From contig JARZZO010000008.1 of the NCBI GenBank assembly GCA_030544215.1, positions 29,985,614 through 30,049,613 on the forward strand: a DNA stretch of 64,000 nucleotides. Direction: 5' to 3'. Shown here piece by piece: positions 21,537 to 33,168 of this stretch. The DNA comes from Zantedeschia hybrid cultivar (taxonomy: Eukaryota > Streptophyta > Magnoliopsida > Alismatales > Araceae). Below the pieces are notes generated by a model that did no database searches, was not told the DNA's origin, and saw only the letters and a list, made by a program, of their open reading frames with translations. A program made the position numbers and the translations under genes. Position 1 is the stretch's first letter. Each line of letters opens with the position of its first letter.

Positions 21537-24500
21537 GTGAAGCTATTAGAAACTTCAGATATCTATATGGTAAATATCAACTTGTCAGTTAGATATTCCA
21601 CATCTTGGGTATTAGATACCGGATGTGCTTCTCATATCTGCCATGATGTGCAGATGCTGACAAGTAACTGCAAGCTGAGAAAAGGCGAGGTGAAATTGAG
21701 GCTAGGAAATGGCACAAAAGTTGCGACAGTTACTGTAGAGACAGCAAACCTCAGACTTTCATCGGGAGACGCCTTATCATTAGAAGATTGTTATTATGTT
21801 CCTAGCATAATAAAGAACATCATATCAATATCTTGTTTATACAAGATAGGATACAAGTTGACTATAAAGAACAAAAGTCGTTTAATTTATTATGGTAATA
21901 AATCAATTGTTTCGGCACCTTTAGTCAACGATCTATATCTTTTAAATGTTTCTTACTACAATATTCACATTGATAAAGCTCTTAAGTAGAGTAAGAATTG
22001 TGTGAACCAAGCCTACATGTGGCATTTTAGACTTCGACATATTAGTGAAAGCAGGCTGCAAAAGTTACATAAACATGGTTATTTAAATGCATTCGATTAT
22101 GAATCGTTTGCGACATGTAAGTCCTGCCTTATGGGAAATATGGCAAAATCTCTATTTACCAGACATGGAGAATGTGCCAAGGATATTCTGGGATTAATAC
22201 ATTTAGATGTATGTGGTCCTATGTCCACCCAAGCCAAAGGTGGCTTCTCATACTTCATCACATTCACCGACAACTTCTTAAGATTCGACTATGTGTATTT
22301 AATGAAGTACAAGTCGGAAGCATTTGAGAAGTTTAGAGATTTCAAGAATGAGATAGAAAATAGTTAAGAAAGAGTATTAAAGCTCTTCGATCAGATCGGG
22401 GAGGAGAATGTTTGAGTACTAATATCACACAATTCTTAAAGGATAATGAGATCCTTTCTCAACTGACCCCTCTATATACATCACAGATGAATGGTGTATC
22501 AGAAAGGAGAAATCACACCTTGTTAGATATGGTGCGATCTATGATGAGCTTTTCGGGATTACCAGTGTCCCTTTGGGGGTATGCTCTACAGTCGGCAGCA
22601 TACCTACTGAATAGAGTACCCAGTAAGTCTATGGCCTCTACTCCATATGAGATATGGAAAAGCAAGAAACCAGAATTTAAACATGTTAAAGTCTGGAGTT
22701 GTCCTGCTTATGTAAAGAGGCATGATTCAGACAAGTTGGAATCACGAATTGATAAATGTAAATTTATAAGATATCCAAAGAAAACCTTTGGATACTATTT
22801 TTTACCATCCTAGTGATCAAAAGGTGTCTGTCGCTAGGAGAGCTATTTTCTTGGAAGATGAATACCTTCTCCAGGAAGACAGTGAGAGTAAAATAATACT
22901 GGAAGAGGTTCCAAATCCCCAAACAATTGCATTATCATCAGATGAGATATCAGTTCCAAAATCTGTTTACGTACACACAGATGAGTCTCATAGATCTAGT
23001 AGATTGCCTAAACTACCTGAAGGATATGTGGAACATATCGATGAAGGTAAGTCTAAGGTAGAATATAATGTGGATGATGATCCTAATACCTACCAGGAGG
23101 CCGTAGAAGGCCCAGAAGCCAGGAAATGGCGAGAAGCCATGAACTCAGAAATCCAGTCCATATACACCAACCAAGTTTGGAACTTTGAGGACTTGCCCGA
23201 GGGTATTGTACCCATCGGATGTAAGTAGATCTTTAAGAGAAAGATCAGTGCTAATGGACGGATCGACACTTATAAGGCAAGGTAGGTGGCAAAGGGATAT
23301 CGTCAAAGGCACGGAATTGACTATGACGAGACTTTCTCACCAGTTGCCATGATAAAGTCGATCAGATTTCTACTCGCCATAGCTGCACACCATGATTACG
23401 AGATCTGGCAGATGGATGTGAAAACTGTCTTTCTCAATGGTAAACTTGAGGAAGAGGTATATATGATTCAACCAGAAGGTTTCGCATCCAAGGAATCTCC
23501 AGATAGAATGTGCAAGCTTCAGAGGTCCATTTATGGACTGAAGCAAACTTTCCGGAGCTGGAACATAAGATTTGACGAGACTGTCAAGTCTTATAAGTTC
23601 ATTAAGAATGAAAATGAGCCTTGTGTGTACAAGAAGATTAGTGGGAGCGTAGTCACTTTCTTAGTTCTTTACGTAGATGGCATACTACTCATTAGAAATG
23701 ACGTAGCAATGATGTCATCAATAAAAATCTGGCTGTCGAAAAACTTCTCCATGAAGGATTTTGGGAGAAGCATGCTATGTATTGGGAATATGGATCTATA
23801 GAGATAGATCAAAGAGGATGTTTGGAATGACCCAATCCTTGTACATAGATACTATAGTCAAAAGGTTTGGCATGAAAAATTCTAAGAGAGGTCTCATACC
23901 TATGAGACATGGAATTAATCTCTCAAAGGAGCAGTCTCCTAAGACTCCTAATGGGAGGGCATTCATAGATAGAGTACCCTATGCCTCTGCCATAAGATCT
24001 ATCATGTATGTCATGCTATGTATACGGCCTGATGAAACATATGCTCTAAGTGTTACGAGCATATTTCAAGTTGATCCAGGCGAGAGCACTAGAAGACAGT
24101 GAAATGTATCATTAAATACTTAAGAAGAACTAAGAATATGTTTCTTGTCTATGGAGGAAGTGACTTTAAACTACGAGGTTATACTGACTTGAGTTTCCAG
24201 TCATATCTAGATGATAGCAAGTCTACACCTGGATTTGTGTTTACTTTGAATGGAGGCACAGTGTGCTAGAAGAGTTCCAAGCAAGAAACCACTGCAGATT
24301 CGACGATTGAAGCTGAGGACATTGCTGCAGCTGAAGCCGCCAAGGAAGCAATGTGGTTGAAGAAGTTCATCACCGACCTTGGCATAATTCCCTACATCTC
24401 TGATCCTATTCCGCTTTGTGTGCCAACAATGGAGCTATTGCACAAGTGAAAGAGCCGCGGTCTCATCAGAAATCGAAAGATATTCTGAGGCACTGTCATC

Positions 24501-24682
24501 TTATCAGAGAGATCATTTATAGAGGAGATAATGTAGTAGATCTACTGACAAAGCCATTAGCTCAAAATGTGTTTAAGCGTCACCTAGAGTCTATAGATCC
24601 ACTGACAAAGCCATTGGCTCAAAATGTGTTTGAGCGTTACCTAGAGTCTATAGGTTTAGTACATAAAGATGATTGGTTTTAG
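21537..24682 (+). pseudogene. pol: pol of copia copy C2
   Basis: Protease DTGCASHIC at about 21620. GAG-pre-integrase MWHFRLRH at about 22016. Integrase core at 22195-22680 (LDVCGPM, DNFLRFDYVY with Asn for the usual second Asp, MNGVSERRNHTLLDM). RT at about 23200-23800 (QMDVKTVFLNG, YVDGILLIRND; second catalytic Asp replaced by Gly). RNase H at about 24090-24540. At least five stops or frame changes (21988, 22365, 22811, 23226, 23283). The 3' end holds a 57-bp in-frame tandem duplication. Closest relative in the window is C1. Confidence 0.87.
24541..24654 (+). repeat. 57-bp in-frame tandem duplication at end of C2 pol
   Basis: Units 24541-24597 and 24598-24654 each encode 19 residues containing LTKPLAQNVF, the normal C-terminal copia motif. 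C1 has a single copy. Confidence 0.9.
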
Positions 24683-24696
24683 TCCAAGTAGGAGAT

Positions 24697-26256
24697 TGTT
24701 AGTCTAAGGTGGCCTACAAGCCAATCTGACTATGTAAATCTTGTTCATTTATTAATATAAATGACATAATATTCATTATGTGTAATTTGTATTGTTATCG
24801 TCTCATAATGAAGTCCGTGAATATGTACGATAGTGATCATATTATGATGAGATCATACTAATGAGATTGATCACTTAACCAGACATATTCTTAATAGTTC
24901 CTAGTCGGAGGATATCTAAGAAGGACATCGGATATCCGGTTAAACTAGTACAAATTACTCTTGCTCATAAGATGAGGATGACTGATCTCATAGTCACTTG
25001 TGTGGAGACATTAAGGTGAATATGTAGGTTCTCATTAGAGAATGAGTTCACTGAACTGATCCGACTGAATCGCTGGATGGTATTGTACCTTACTGTCAAC
25101 CAGCTTGATTCTATTGTCACAGTTGCGTGGATGGTCTTTGGACCTGAGACACCAAGGACACCTTGTCGGTAGACTTCTATGCTTTGACTTAGGTTTATGA
25201 ATATCTAACCACGGGATTCTAAATAGCCAAGAATCGGGTACAGCGGAATACCGTCGAAGGGAATTGAGTGTCAATAAGGAATCATTCACTCTCGGTACTT
25301 AGAGAAAGAATGCTCTAGGAAGGATGCGCGAAAATCCCTGGCCAGGGCGAACGATAATATCGAGTAAGGAGTTTTTCAATATTATACGGCAGCATCCGAT
25401 CCAAGTGAGTCGACCAATTAGGGTTTGACAGTACACCATACCCTGAGTTGACTCGAGAGCATTGTACGAATGAAGGATTATATCCATGCGGTAACTGTCA
25501 GCGGAAAGGATCCAAGAGTGGGTTACTTAACCCCGATACCTTCTGGGTTCACTTAGTGTTGCTTGGCACCTAACGTGATCAGAGGCCCGATCGAATTTGA
25601 TGTGCAACATTGATTCAATTGATTAATTAATTAATATGAGTTATTAATTAATTAATCAGGCCAGTGAGGAGTCACTGGACTTATTGGGCCATTAACCGGA
25701 CTGGTTATTGGGTCTAGAGAGTCGCACGCAAATGATTCTCAAAGCGAAGGATAATAAAGTGGGTTTTATATAAACCGAGGGTTTTTACGAAAAACTATGC
25801 GGTTAATATAAAATGTAGCTAACGGGCTGAGCAGGTCAGGCTACTGCTAATCCTATCTCCCCCCTCCTCTCTTCGTCTCTCTCTCTGGTGCCCAGACGAG
25901 CCTCGATCCCCGAGTCTGCTCCACCACTTAACCGACTCCCGTTCGACGGGAAATCGTCCGCGTATTGCGGAGATCGTTGCAGCGAACGGCAGAAGCTTCG
26001 TGGGCTGCGAACAACGAGGAATCGTAAGGATATCCACCGCGAGGAGGATCGCGTGGACTCCGCTAGAGGTCGGGTGTTTGCGCGGATTGCGGTGTCACAC
26101 CGACGGAACCGATCGGTCGCAGATTCGAATCCGCGCACGGTAGGAATCAAAAATCCGATTATCGATTTTGGTTATTCAAAACGGGAACGGATCGCTGTTT
26201 TAATTATTTTAATTTCCGTTGCGTGAGCGATCTGGAGAAACGCCGAGAACCCAACA
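24697..26256 (+). repeat. 3' LTR of copia C2
   Basis: Begins TGTTAGTCTAAGGTGGCC after the polypurine tract and ends CCGAGAACCCAACA, followed by GTAAC. Confidence 0.93.
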
Positions 26257-27003
26257 GTAACTGTCGGCAGAAAGGTTCCATAAGTGGATTTCTTAATCCC
26301 AATTCCATTCAAGTTCATACGGTGTTACTTGGCATCCAACGTGATCAGAAGCCTGACCGAATTGAATGTGCGATATTAATTCTGTTAATTAATTAATTAA
26401 TTAATTAAGTCAATGAAAAGTCACTAAATTTTTTAGGCCATTAACTAGATTGGTAGTTGGACCTAGAGGGTCATACGTAGAAGATTCTTAAGGCGATAGA
26501 TTAAAAGTGAGTTTTATACTTTTTCGGAGTTTTTATGAAAAATCGCGCGGCACGTATAAAATATAGTTAGTGGGCTGAGCAAATCAGGCATCTACTCAGC
26601 CCTGGACACCCCCACCTCTCTCCCTCTTTCTCTTTGGTGCCCGTGGTCGTCCCCATCTTTGGGGTCTGCTTCACCGTCTTGTCCGACTCCCGTGAGACGA
26701 AAATTCGCACGCGTGTTGCAGCGATCGTCGCGGTGAACGACGGCTTGTTCGTGGGTTGTGAGGAACAAGATCGTGAATAAATCCATTGCGAGAAGAATTG
26801 CGTAGACTTCACTATAGGTTGGGCGTCTGTGCGGCTAGCGATGTCATATTGATAGAATCGTTCAAACACAGATTCGAATCCACGCAAGATGATGTTTAAT
26901 CATCCATTTTTCGGTTTCTGTTTATCGAAACAGACAGGGTTAGCTAAATTTTAATTTTGTTTTATTCCACTACGTCCGCGATCCCGAGAAACACGAGAAC
27001 CTT
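26257..27003 (+). repeat. right half of older copia LTR
   Basis: Continues the LTR broken at 16976. It keeps the order of the C2 LTR (TTACTTGGCATCCAACGTGA, poly-TTAA, AGATTCGAATCCACGC, GAGAAACACGAGAACC) with heavy divergence. No primer-binding site follows, so it is either a 3' LTR or a decayed solo LTR. Confidence 0.75.
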
Positions 27004-28112
27004 CCAAGGACTTCATCTACCATCTCCAAGTTCTTTTGGCATTCTCTTTAGTTTTTTTATTTTATTTCATCTTGATATATTTGGATCATTTTGTGTATTA
27101 GACATTAGTGGTTATTAAAGTATTTATTGTTCTTCTATATGTCTGCCTTCCCCTTGTTCTATCTCCCTTCTTCTTCTCTATTTATTTTTGGCAAAATAGT
27201 TTTTATTAGTGGTTATTTCAGTTAGTCTAATCTCATATTTAATCATCCTAGATAAGTAGTTGATTTTTTTTTTTTAAGTGTAGGTAGTGTTTGTTAGTGA
27301 TTTAAAATAGCATAGTTTAGAAAACTTCAAACTGTGTAGTCCATGTTCGTCGCGTTATTTTATGTGTGAACCGATTTTTAAAATTGATCAAACCACTTTT
27401 GATGTTTTCTAGACGTAAAACTCTATCAGAAAACTTGATTTCATGAAGATTGAAGTTTAGGTTAGGAAGTTTTAGTCATTTTATGACTGGTGAAGTTTAT
27501 GGTTATTTAGTTGTTTAGTTTAGATTTGTCTTAGCTACATAGTTTTTGTTTTCCACTTTAATCATTCCCAAATTTTCAGGAATAGTTTAATTAGTCTTAA
27601 ATTAGATTTTTCAATAGTTTATTTTCTATTTTTTATAATTAAAAATCTAAAAAGAAGAGACACATTTGCATAAAAGTGTCGATGTTAAATCAAGAGCTCT
27701 CCATAGATTCGATCCGTATTCATCCTAATATGCGTCATTTAATCTTTTTGCGAGTCTTGTATTAAGATTGGTGTTCATTCATGCTTAACGATACATAGAT
27801 TTGAAGTAACAATGATAAATCTGTCTGAGTGGGAGATGCAGAACAACGTTTATTCTTGTTCGAATTCTAACATCAATATTCGTGGACATGATAGATTTGA
27901 ACCATACTGGGTGGAGTCCCTCTCCAAACTATAACAAAACGAATAAATATATAAATTGTGTGCAACACCAAACCACAAAGAACCTCTGAACTTAGTGGCT
28001 GAGAGAGACGGGACGATTGTTAGATTTGTCTTCTCTTGTTCCTAGAACATATAGCCACTAGTGATCATGAAAAAGTGAACTCATGAAACCAAGTAAAGAC
28101 AAGTCAAGAACT
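27004..28112. other. AT-rich intergenic DNA, no recognised feature
   Basis: No long frame, repeat similarity to other parts of the window, or RNA gene seen. Probably ordinary intergenic sequence or a very old repeat. Confidence 0.5.
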
Positions 28113-28121
28113 TTAGGATAT

Positions 28122-28299
28122 GAGTTCGGATCTCCTCAGTAGGAGGTTGGTCCGAACTCCCTCAGTACTCACTGGGGGGGTCCGAATTTAAAATTCGAAA
28201 AATACTTTATTTGGGTCTCACTGCATTAAATGCAGCCCCCCTCCCCCAATGGATACTAAGGGAGTTCGGACCAACCTCCTACTGAGGAGATCCGAACTC
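28122..28299. mobile_element. MULE-type MITE with perfect 41-bp terminal inverted repeats
   Basis: The termini 28122-28162 and 28259-28299 are exact reverse complements over 41 bp, beginning GAGTTCGGATCTCC. Partial complementarity continues inward (CACTGGGGGGG against CCCCCCTCCCCCAATG). The flanks TTAGGATAT (28113-28121) and TTAGAATAT (28300-28308) agree at 8 of 9 bases, a 9-bp target duplication as made by Mutator-like transposases. The 178-bp element has no coding capacity. Perfect arms suggest a young insertion or gene conversion. Confidence 0.85.
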
Positions 28300-28528
28300 T
28301 TAGAATATACTCATGCACTCGATATCTGTGATGCCACGTACATAAAATTGCACACATAATATTATTAATATTAAAATGGAAATTTGGTCCAGGGGAGGCG
28401 GCAGATGATTGGTATAGAGGTATGCTTACGTATCACATCACGTACATATAAAGTACTCGCTCACCATGGAATCCGGCCCTGCATGGATGGTTGGGAACCA
28501 GGGAAAGCAACCATACGATGGACATACA

Positions 28529-28539
28529 TTTATTTATTT
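28529..28539 (-). terminator. putative poly(A) signal of MiAMP1-like gene
   Basis: Overlapping AATAAA on the minus strand (TTTATTTATTT on +), about 90 bp after the stop codon at 28627. Confidence 0.45.
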
Positions 28540-28626
28540 TATTATATATTTTTATCTTTCTGATATCACTTTATGTGTTATTGATGCTGAGCACATGCAG
28601 CAGTCTGAGAGGAGATGCATGGCCGC

Positions 28627-29058
28627 TCAGCGGCGTTCTCCCAACCCTAGAGCGATGAGGTCTTCGCTGAGGAGGTCATCGGAGATGAAGTCGTCGTTGT
28701 TGAAGTCGTCGTCGAGGGCAGTCTTGCAAGCTATCTTGAAGCTCTTGAAGGACACGCGCTTGCAGAGTGGGGAAAGCGAGATAGCAGTGGACTTGCCGCT
28801 GCAGTGGGTCCCCGCATAGAGCACCGCCTTTCTGCCGGAAGTCATGTAGCGGTACCCTAAGGTGCCGACGGGGACCTCGAAGCAGGCGTTGCAGTTGAGG
28901 AAAGGAACCGGCCTACCGCCGCAAGAAGGCCTCTTGTAGAGCAACATGCTGCTGACCTTTTGGGCGGTGCTGGGTGTGGCAAGAAGTGCAAGAAGCAGCA
29001 GCACGGCCGCCAGAGCTGCCGCGGCTGCAGCGACGGAGGGCCTCCACATGGTCGCCAT
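28627..29058 (-). CDS. MiAMP1-like secreted cysteine-rich protein with acidic tail
   Basis: 143 codons, one exon, start ATGGCGACC at 29058. Residues 1-32 form a signal peptide with an Ala/Leu core ending ATPSTAQ. The core has six cysteines at 46, 56, 59, 86, 99 and 111, spacing 9-2-26-12-11. MiAMP1, the Macadamia antimicrobial beta-barrel protein, has 9-1-25-14-11, and the segments GYRYMTSGRKAVLYAGTHCSG and FKSFKIAC fit its fold. A 32-residue acidic, Asp-rich tail follows the last Cys and is not part of known MiAMP1. The family is apoplastic and defence-related; a role here is inferred. Codons are far more GC-rich than the surroundings. It is the only clear host gene. Upstream are two TATA boxes around a palindrome. 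Confidence 0.78.
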   Translation of the reverse strand: MATMWRPSVAAAAAALAAVLLLLALLATPSTAQKVSSMLLYKRPSCGGRPVPFLNCNACFEVPVGTLGYRYMTSGRKAVLYAGTHCSGKSTAISLSPLCKRVSFKSFKIACKTALDDDFNNDDFISDDLLSEDLIALGLGERR

Positions 29059-29166
29059 CCCGGCAAGGTTGGCTGGACGATAAGGGCTTGGGCAGCCGGC
29101 GGGTATGGGTTCGACAGAGCTTCTGGGGATGGGCTTGGCTTGGCCTTCCTCGATGGAGGGAGGGTG

Positions 29167-29234
29167 CCATTTATAGGAGAAGAGATCCTCTACGGTCCAA
29201 CGTGGACCGTAGAGGATCTCTACTCCATTTATAG
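29167..29234 (-). promoter_or_regulatory. duplicated TATA box flanking a perfect 41-bp palindrome
   Basis: CCATTTATAG occurs as a direct repeat at 29167-29176 and 29225-29234 (CTATAAATGG on the minus strand, the gene's orientation). Between them 29181-29199 and 29203-29221 are exact inverted repeats of 19 bp around ACG, with an ACGT core at the centre (29200-29203). The proximal TATA box lies about 110 bp before the ATG, giving a leader of about 80 nt. The direct repeats could be two functional TATA boxes or a target duplication around an inserted palindrome. Confidence 0.75.
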
Positions 29235-29299
29235 AGGCCGGCCGGCTGGTTTTGCAGAGGCAGCTCCGCGTGCATGCGCATGTAGGATGGAATACATTT

Positions 29300-30074
29300 C
29301 ATAGAAGTCACTGTGGTTCGTATTTAATTGGTGATGCTGATGTCCATTTCCTTTTCTAAGTTTCTTTTTTTAATAAATTTATTTTCTCATAGTATGAAGT
29401 ATTTTATATCCTTTTCTCCAGTAACGTGTTCAATTTTTTACCAAATCAGTAGGCCTTCAAGGTCGTCAGCTGCTACTGTCACGCTGACATGATATAACAT
29501 TTTATTTCTTTAGTCCCTCTAATCTAGGCAACATTAAAAGGAGTTTTCAATTTAATTACCTGCCGTTTGTTGTGTTGGAAAATAATTTACATTATATAAA
29601 ATATTACTCTTACTTTTTTAATAACCTGTATGCTCTAAATTAACCTATACTGTCAATTGTTGTGATAGTCATTTTGCCTTTCAGTGTGTCACTTGTAAGT
29701 CTAAAACAACTGAAGAATTGTAATAGCGATAGTTTTATAGTCACAGGATGACAACATTTTAAAGCACACCTTGTCTTCATCCAGAAGAAGTCATTTACGA
29801 GGGATGGTTCAAAATATTGAGTTTTTTTATATGTTAAAATGGCTTCATAAAGAAATATAAAAATTTTAGAGGTTGTAACTTATGGCATTAGAAGGCGCTT
29901 AATAATTTTGAAGAAAGGCAACTCGTAGAGGTCAAAATTTAAGAAAGAAAAGTGAAACCATGCATCAAGTTATTTAATGATCTAGCAAAACTTAAATGAA
30001 GTTGTTATTAGTTATGAAAGTTTTTTAATTTAATTTCAAGGGAAGTTACAAAGAGAAATCACTATTACACACAG
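29300..30074. other. AT-rich intergenic DNA
   Basis: Nothing recognisable on either strand. Confidence 0.5.
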
Positions 30075-31170
30075 CACCCGATTGTTGTAAAAGGGAAATA
30101 CCAATTTATCCTATCAACACCCGTCGAGGTATGCTAGGTTTTTGATGCGGGCCAAATAACCGTTGAGTGGGTGGACCTTCTTTCTCTTATTAGCGGTCGA
30201 GGTATGCTACGTCTTAATTTGATGTGGTCAGGATCGCGATCGAGTGGCTGGAGTGATAAGATCACAGCAAAACAGGATGTGGATGTGTTTTTTTGAGGAA
30301 TTTGAATCGCTTATCGATAGGGCCTAGTTTCGTTGGCCCATTTGGTAAGTGGGTCGGCCCGCATAGAGATGCCCTGACTTATTACCAGGGACGGATAGGC
30401 CTTTCAGGTGGCGGGCCATGCACCCAGACTTCAACAGGGAGCCTCTTAATCCGAGACGGACTACTACCCACTACGGGCACGGGAAAACTTCCTACCGAAG
30501 GAAGTCTCCTTCGGATCAAATCTGGAACTCCAGATAAGGGAAGCTAGACTCATGTCCCGCCTGGGGATCGGACCAAGTTCTCCCGATACGTTCCTCGATC
30601 GGACTCGATCATTACTGATGGGGTAATCTGAATGTGCCCAGCAATCGGGCCAAGAGTTGGGCCGAGTGCTAGGCCGAGAGGGGATTAGAAGCCACGTACG
30701 GTCCATAAATCAATGTGGGCGAGGGGTGAGAGGCCTATCAGATTCGGCCCAGTCTGAAGATAGTTGGGATATGGGTCTTTGGCCCAATAAATATAAAAGG
30801 TCCCTGCATTTTGGGGATCTGCTCTCCCATATCTATGGATAATCCCACATCGACTGTCGTGAAGAATGTTCTCTCATCTACTCCCTATAAATAGGATATT
30901 GCATGCATCAAAGGTAAGGGAGATAAGCTTTCACTTTCCTCTTAATACATTATTATCATCCTTTAACCTGACCCTAACTTGACCGTCAGAGAGGGCTCTC
31001 CTAGGACGAGACCCGAAGCCCTTGCTGACAAAGTTTCTTCTCCCTGCAGGCACCTGCTTCTCCCAGCTCTAGATACTTCTCGGTCTCAAATCTTTTTCTA
31101 GGCTTCAGAATTCCATTTGTCACTCGGATCTCGCATCTGAGATCCGCCTGTGATTGCCTCAGCTGCATCA
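30075..31170 (+). repeat. 5' LTR of old Ty3/gypsy element E (left border uncertain)
   Basis: The right border is set by AGCTGCATCA followed after two bases by a primer-binding site. Before it lie a promoter-like CTATAAATAGG (30885-30895) and the sequence ATACATTATTATCATCCTTT, typical of the U5 side of plant gypsy LTRs. The left border is a guess: the other LTR of E is not in the window, and TGTTGTAAAAGGG at about 30083 is one candidate. GTCGAGGTATGCTA occurs twice (30123, 30198), an internal duplication. Confidence 0.55.
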
Positions 31171-31172
31171 CT

Positions 31173-31190
31173 TGGCGCCGTCTGCAGGAA
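31173..31190 (+). promoter_or_regulatory. primer-binding site of element E
   Basis: TGGCGCCGTCTGCAGGAA, two bases after the LTR end. The TGGCGCCGT start fits the tRNA-Asp type common in plant gypsy elements. Confidence 0.7.
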
Positions 31191-31201
31191 ATAACGGAGC
31201 C

Positions 31202-31581
31202 ATGGTTCACCGACCAGTGATGAGAGGACGGTGCAGACAGAAAGAGCCGGAGCTGAGGGTAACCCCTGCTCGATCACTTAGATATGCCAAAGGGGTGTCC
31301 GTGAACTTGCCGCAAGGACTTGCGCTCCTAACGGTACAAGGTCCTACACTCCATGGAGAAGACAGGGCAAAGGAACTCTCCCAACAGGTAGCTAACTTGA
31401 CCACAACCGATTCTTCATTCACCCCTTTGCACGACATGGTATCGGCTATCGCCCAGCATATGAGTTTGTTGAATCTTTCGGTCAGGCCATCTCTGCCACA
31501 GCAACCTTAATTCTACCCACCTAGTCAGTTCTCGATCGCGCAGCCGGACCACTCTCGGGGTTTTCCCCCATAGGTAGTCTC
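31202..31581 (+). pseudogene. gag: 5' fragment of gag, element E
   Basis: Frame starting MVHRPVMRG about 12 bp after the primer-binding site, open to 31510, then broken by stops. It is cut by Athila element D, and the E sequence resumes at 42446. Across the D insertion the frame passes to a GHLPQYG segment that normally follows the gag zinc knuckle, so most of gag was already lost before D inserted. Confidence 0.6.
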
Positions 31582-31586
31582 GGCCC

Positions 31587-33155
31587 ACGATAATCTGAAT
31601 TGTGTGTCGTTAAACACTCATAAGAACGTTCAATCTAAATTTATTCGGCTCATTTAAATTATATTTAAAAAATTAATAATTGTGAGTCTGAGTCGAATCT
31701 ACAGGGAATTAAATTTAAACTTCGAAAACTTTGGATTTTGAAAATTTTATATTTTTTTAATTAAAATAAAGATGTAAAAAAGAACTTGTAGAATCAACTA
31801 ACTTTAACTAACCAAATAAGGGTACTAATGCAAATGTCAAAACTAAAAGGTGCAAGGGAAAGAGCACTAAATGAAGGGCCCTGCATCCGCATGCATCCCA
31901 ATCAAACTCAAACTCAGCCACGTACCCCCTTCGTTACTATTCATCAAAAGATTTTTTCATTTTATTTTATTTTTTTAACATTTTTTAAATAAAATTTAAA
32001 TCAAAACAAGTATTAGATATCGATTGATTTGAACAAAAGAATTTTATATTAAACGAATAAAATTTTGAAAGTTGAGGATGAGTAGTACTTTACTGTTCAT
32101 TGCGTCAGTGTAAAGGATCAAATTGAGGCTAACATGTGAATCTTTAATACTAGAAAATAAAGATACCTAAACAATTCGTACTCAATTAACTAATAATTAG
32201 ATCAATTGAAAAAAATAACATTATAAATAATAGAATTGAAATCAGAACTTTTAAACTCTAAAAATATTTTAAAAATATCAGAAGTGGCACTCGGCCAAAT
32301 ACAACGATGCTAGCAAATGCAGAGGCACGTGAAGGAAGCTTGAGCCTGTCGTGTCATCTTCTGCCTGTGGCACAGTGCGCCTGCGACGATGCACGCTGAC
32401 TGAGTGCTCTTTGGTGCAGACATGTAATCCCAATCCCAACCTCCTCCTCGTACGTAAAAGAAAGAGGAGATAGATAGAGAGAACAGTAAAAAGGTTGAGA
32501 GATGGGTCTCGTGAGAGAGAAGGAGAAAAGGTGAAGAGAGATAGAGGGAGAGAATGCGTATGGGAGAAAGAGAGAGAGATTCTGCGCGGAGGAGAAATGA
32601 AGAAGAAGCGGAGGAAAAAGTCCGAGAGAGAATCCAAAAGAAGGAAGAAGTGACTTTTTAAAAAGAGAGAAATCTTCAAAATAGAGAAAAGAGGGAAGGG
32701 GGGGTGGCGGCTGTTCTTCTTGTCCTCTTATTGGGTAAGATTTAGGGTAACTCTTTTTAGGATAATAAATACCCATTTTATCCCTGCTTCGATCTTTTGG
32801 CCAAAATGAAGTTATTTTTGCCGAGATTCGAACATTAGACCTTCCACAAATCTTTAGGAACTTAACCAACCACGTCAGATCTTCTTCATGTCCTGTTTGT
32901 ACAAAAATAAATATAAATTAAAATTTTATCGTAAATAATATTATTTTTATGCACAAATAAATTATTTATCATCTCGGTTTTGCCAAAAAATCGCAAATGC
33001 ATTATACTTCATTATTCACATGAAATGACGATGTTTTTAACTCGGAATTTTACGAAATTAAAACCATTGGGATCGGTACAAAATTATCTATCATTTCATC
33101 CTATTTTTACGATACGTGCGATTGCCCTTAAATGATCAAAATTATCAACTTATCA
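31587..33155 (-). repeat. 3' LTR of Athila D
   Basis: 1569 bp. Relative to the 5' LTR it has about 45 extra bases near 32650-32695 and lacks about 20 near 32455. A GA-rich block (32460-32640) yields spurious frames. Confidence 0.9.
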
Positions 33156-33168
33156 CATCCCCCAACTT

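Larger units (their letters stand above)
16977..26256 (+). mobile_element. complete Ty1/copia retrotransposon C2
   Basis: 9280 bp. The LTRs are 1527 bp (16977-18503) and 1560 bp (24697-26256). The 5-bp duplication GTAAC lies on both sides (16972-16976 and 26257-26261). A tRNA-Met-type primer-binding site TGGTATCAGGGCC follows the 5' LTR, and AGTCCAAGTAGGAGAT precedes the 3' LTR as polypurine tract. Structure: 2.7-kb leader, short gag, then pol with protease, integrase, RT and RNase H in copia order. Coding parts carry several stops and frame changes, so the copy is dead. Confidence 0.95.

Noticed and set aside
28960..29304. Plus-strand frames opposite the MiAMP1-like gene
   Set aside because: They overlap signal peptide and promoter, and are low-complexity reverse readings.
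30293..30842. Small frames in the left flank of element E gag
   Set aside because: They lie within the LTR of E and show no similarity to known proteins.
32354..32869. 171-codon minus-strand frame in the Athila 3' LTR (and the like at 41573-42097)
   Set aside because: It comes from a GA-rich low-complexity block in the LTR. The two LTR versions differ by indels that shift the frame, and no domain is visible.
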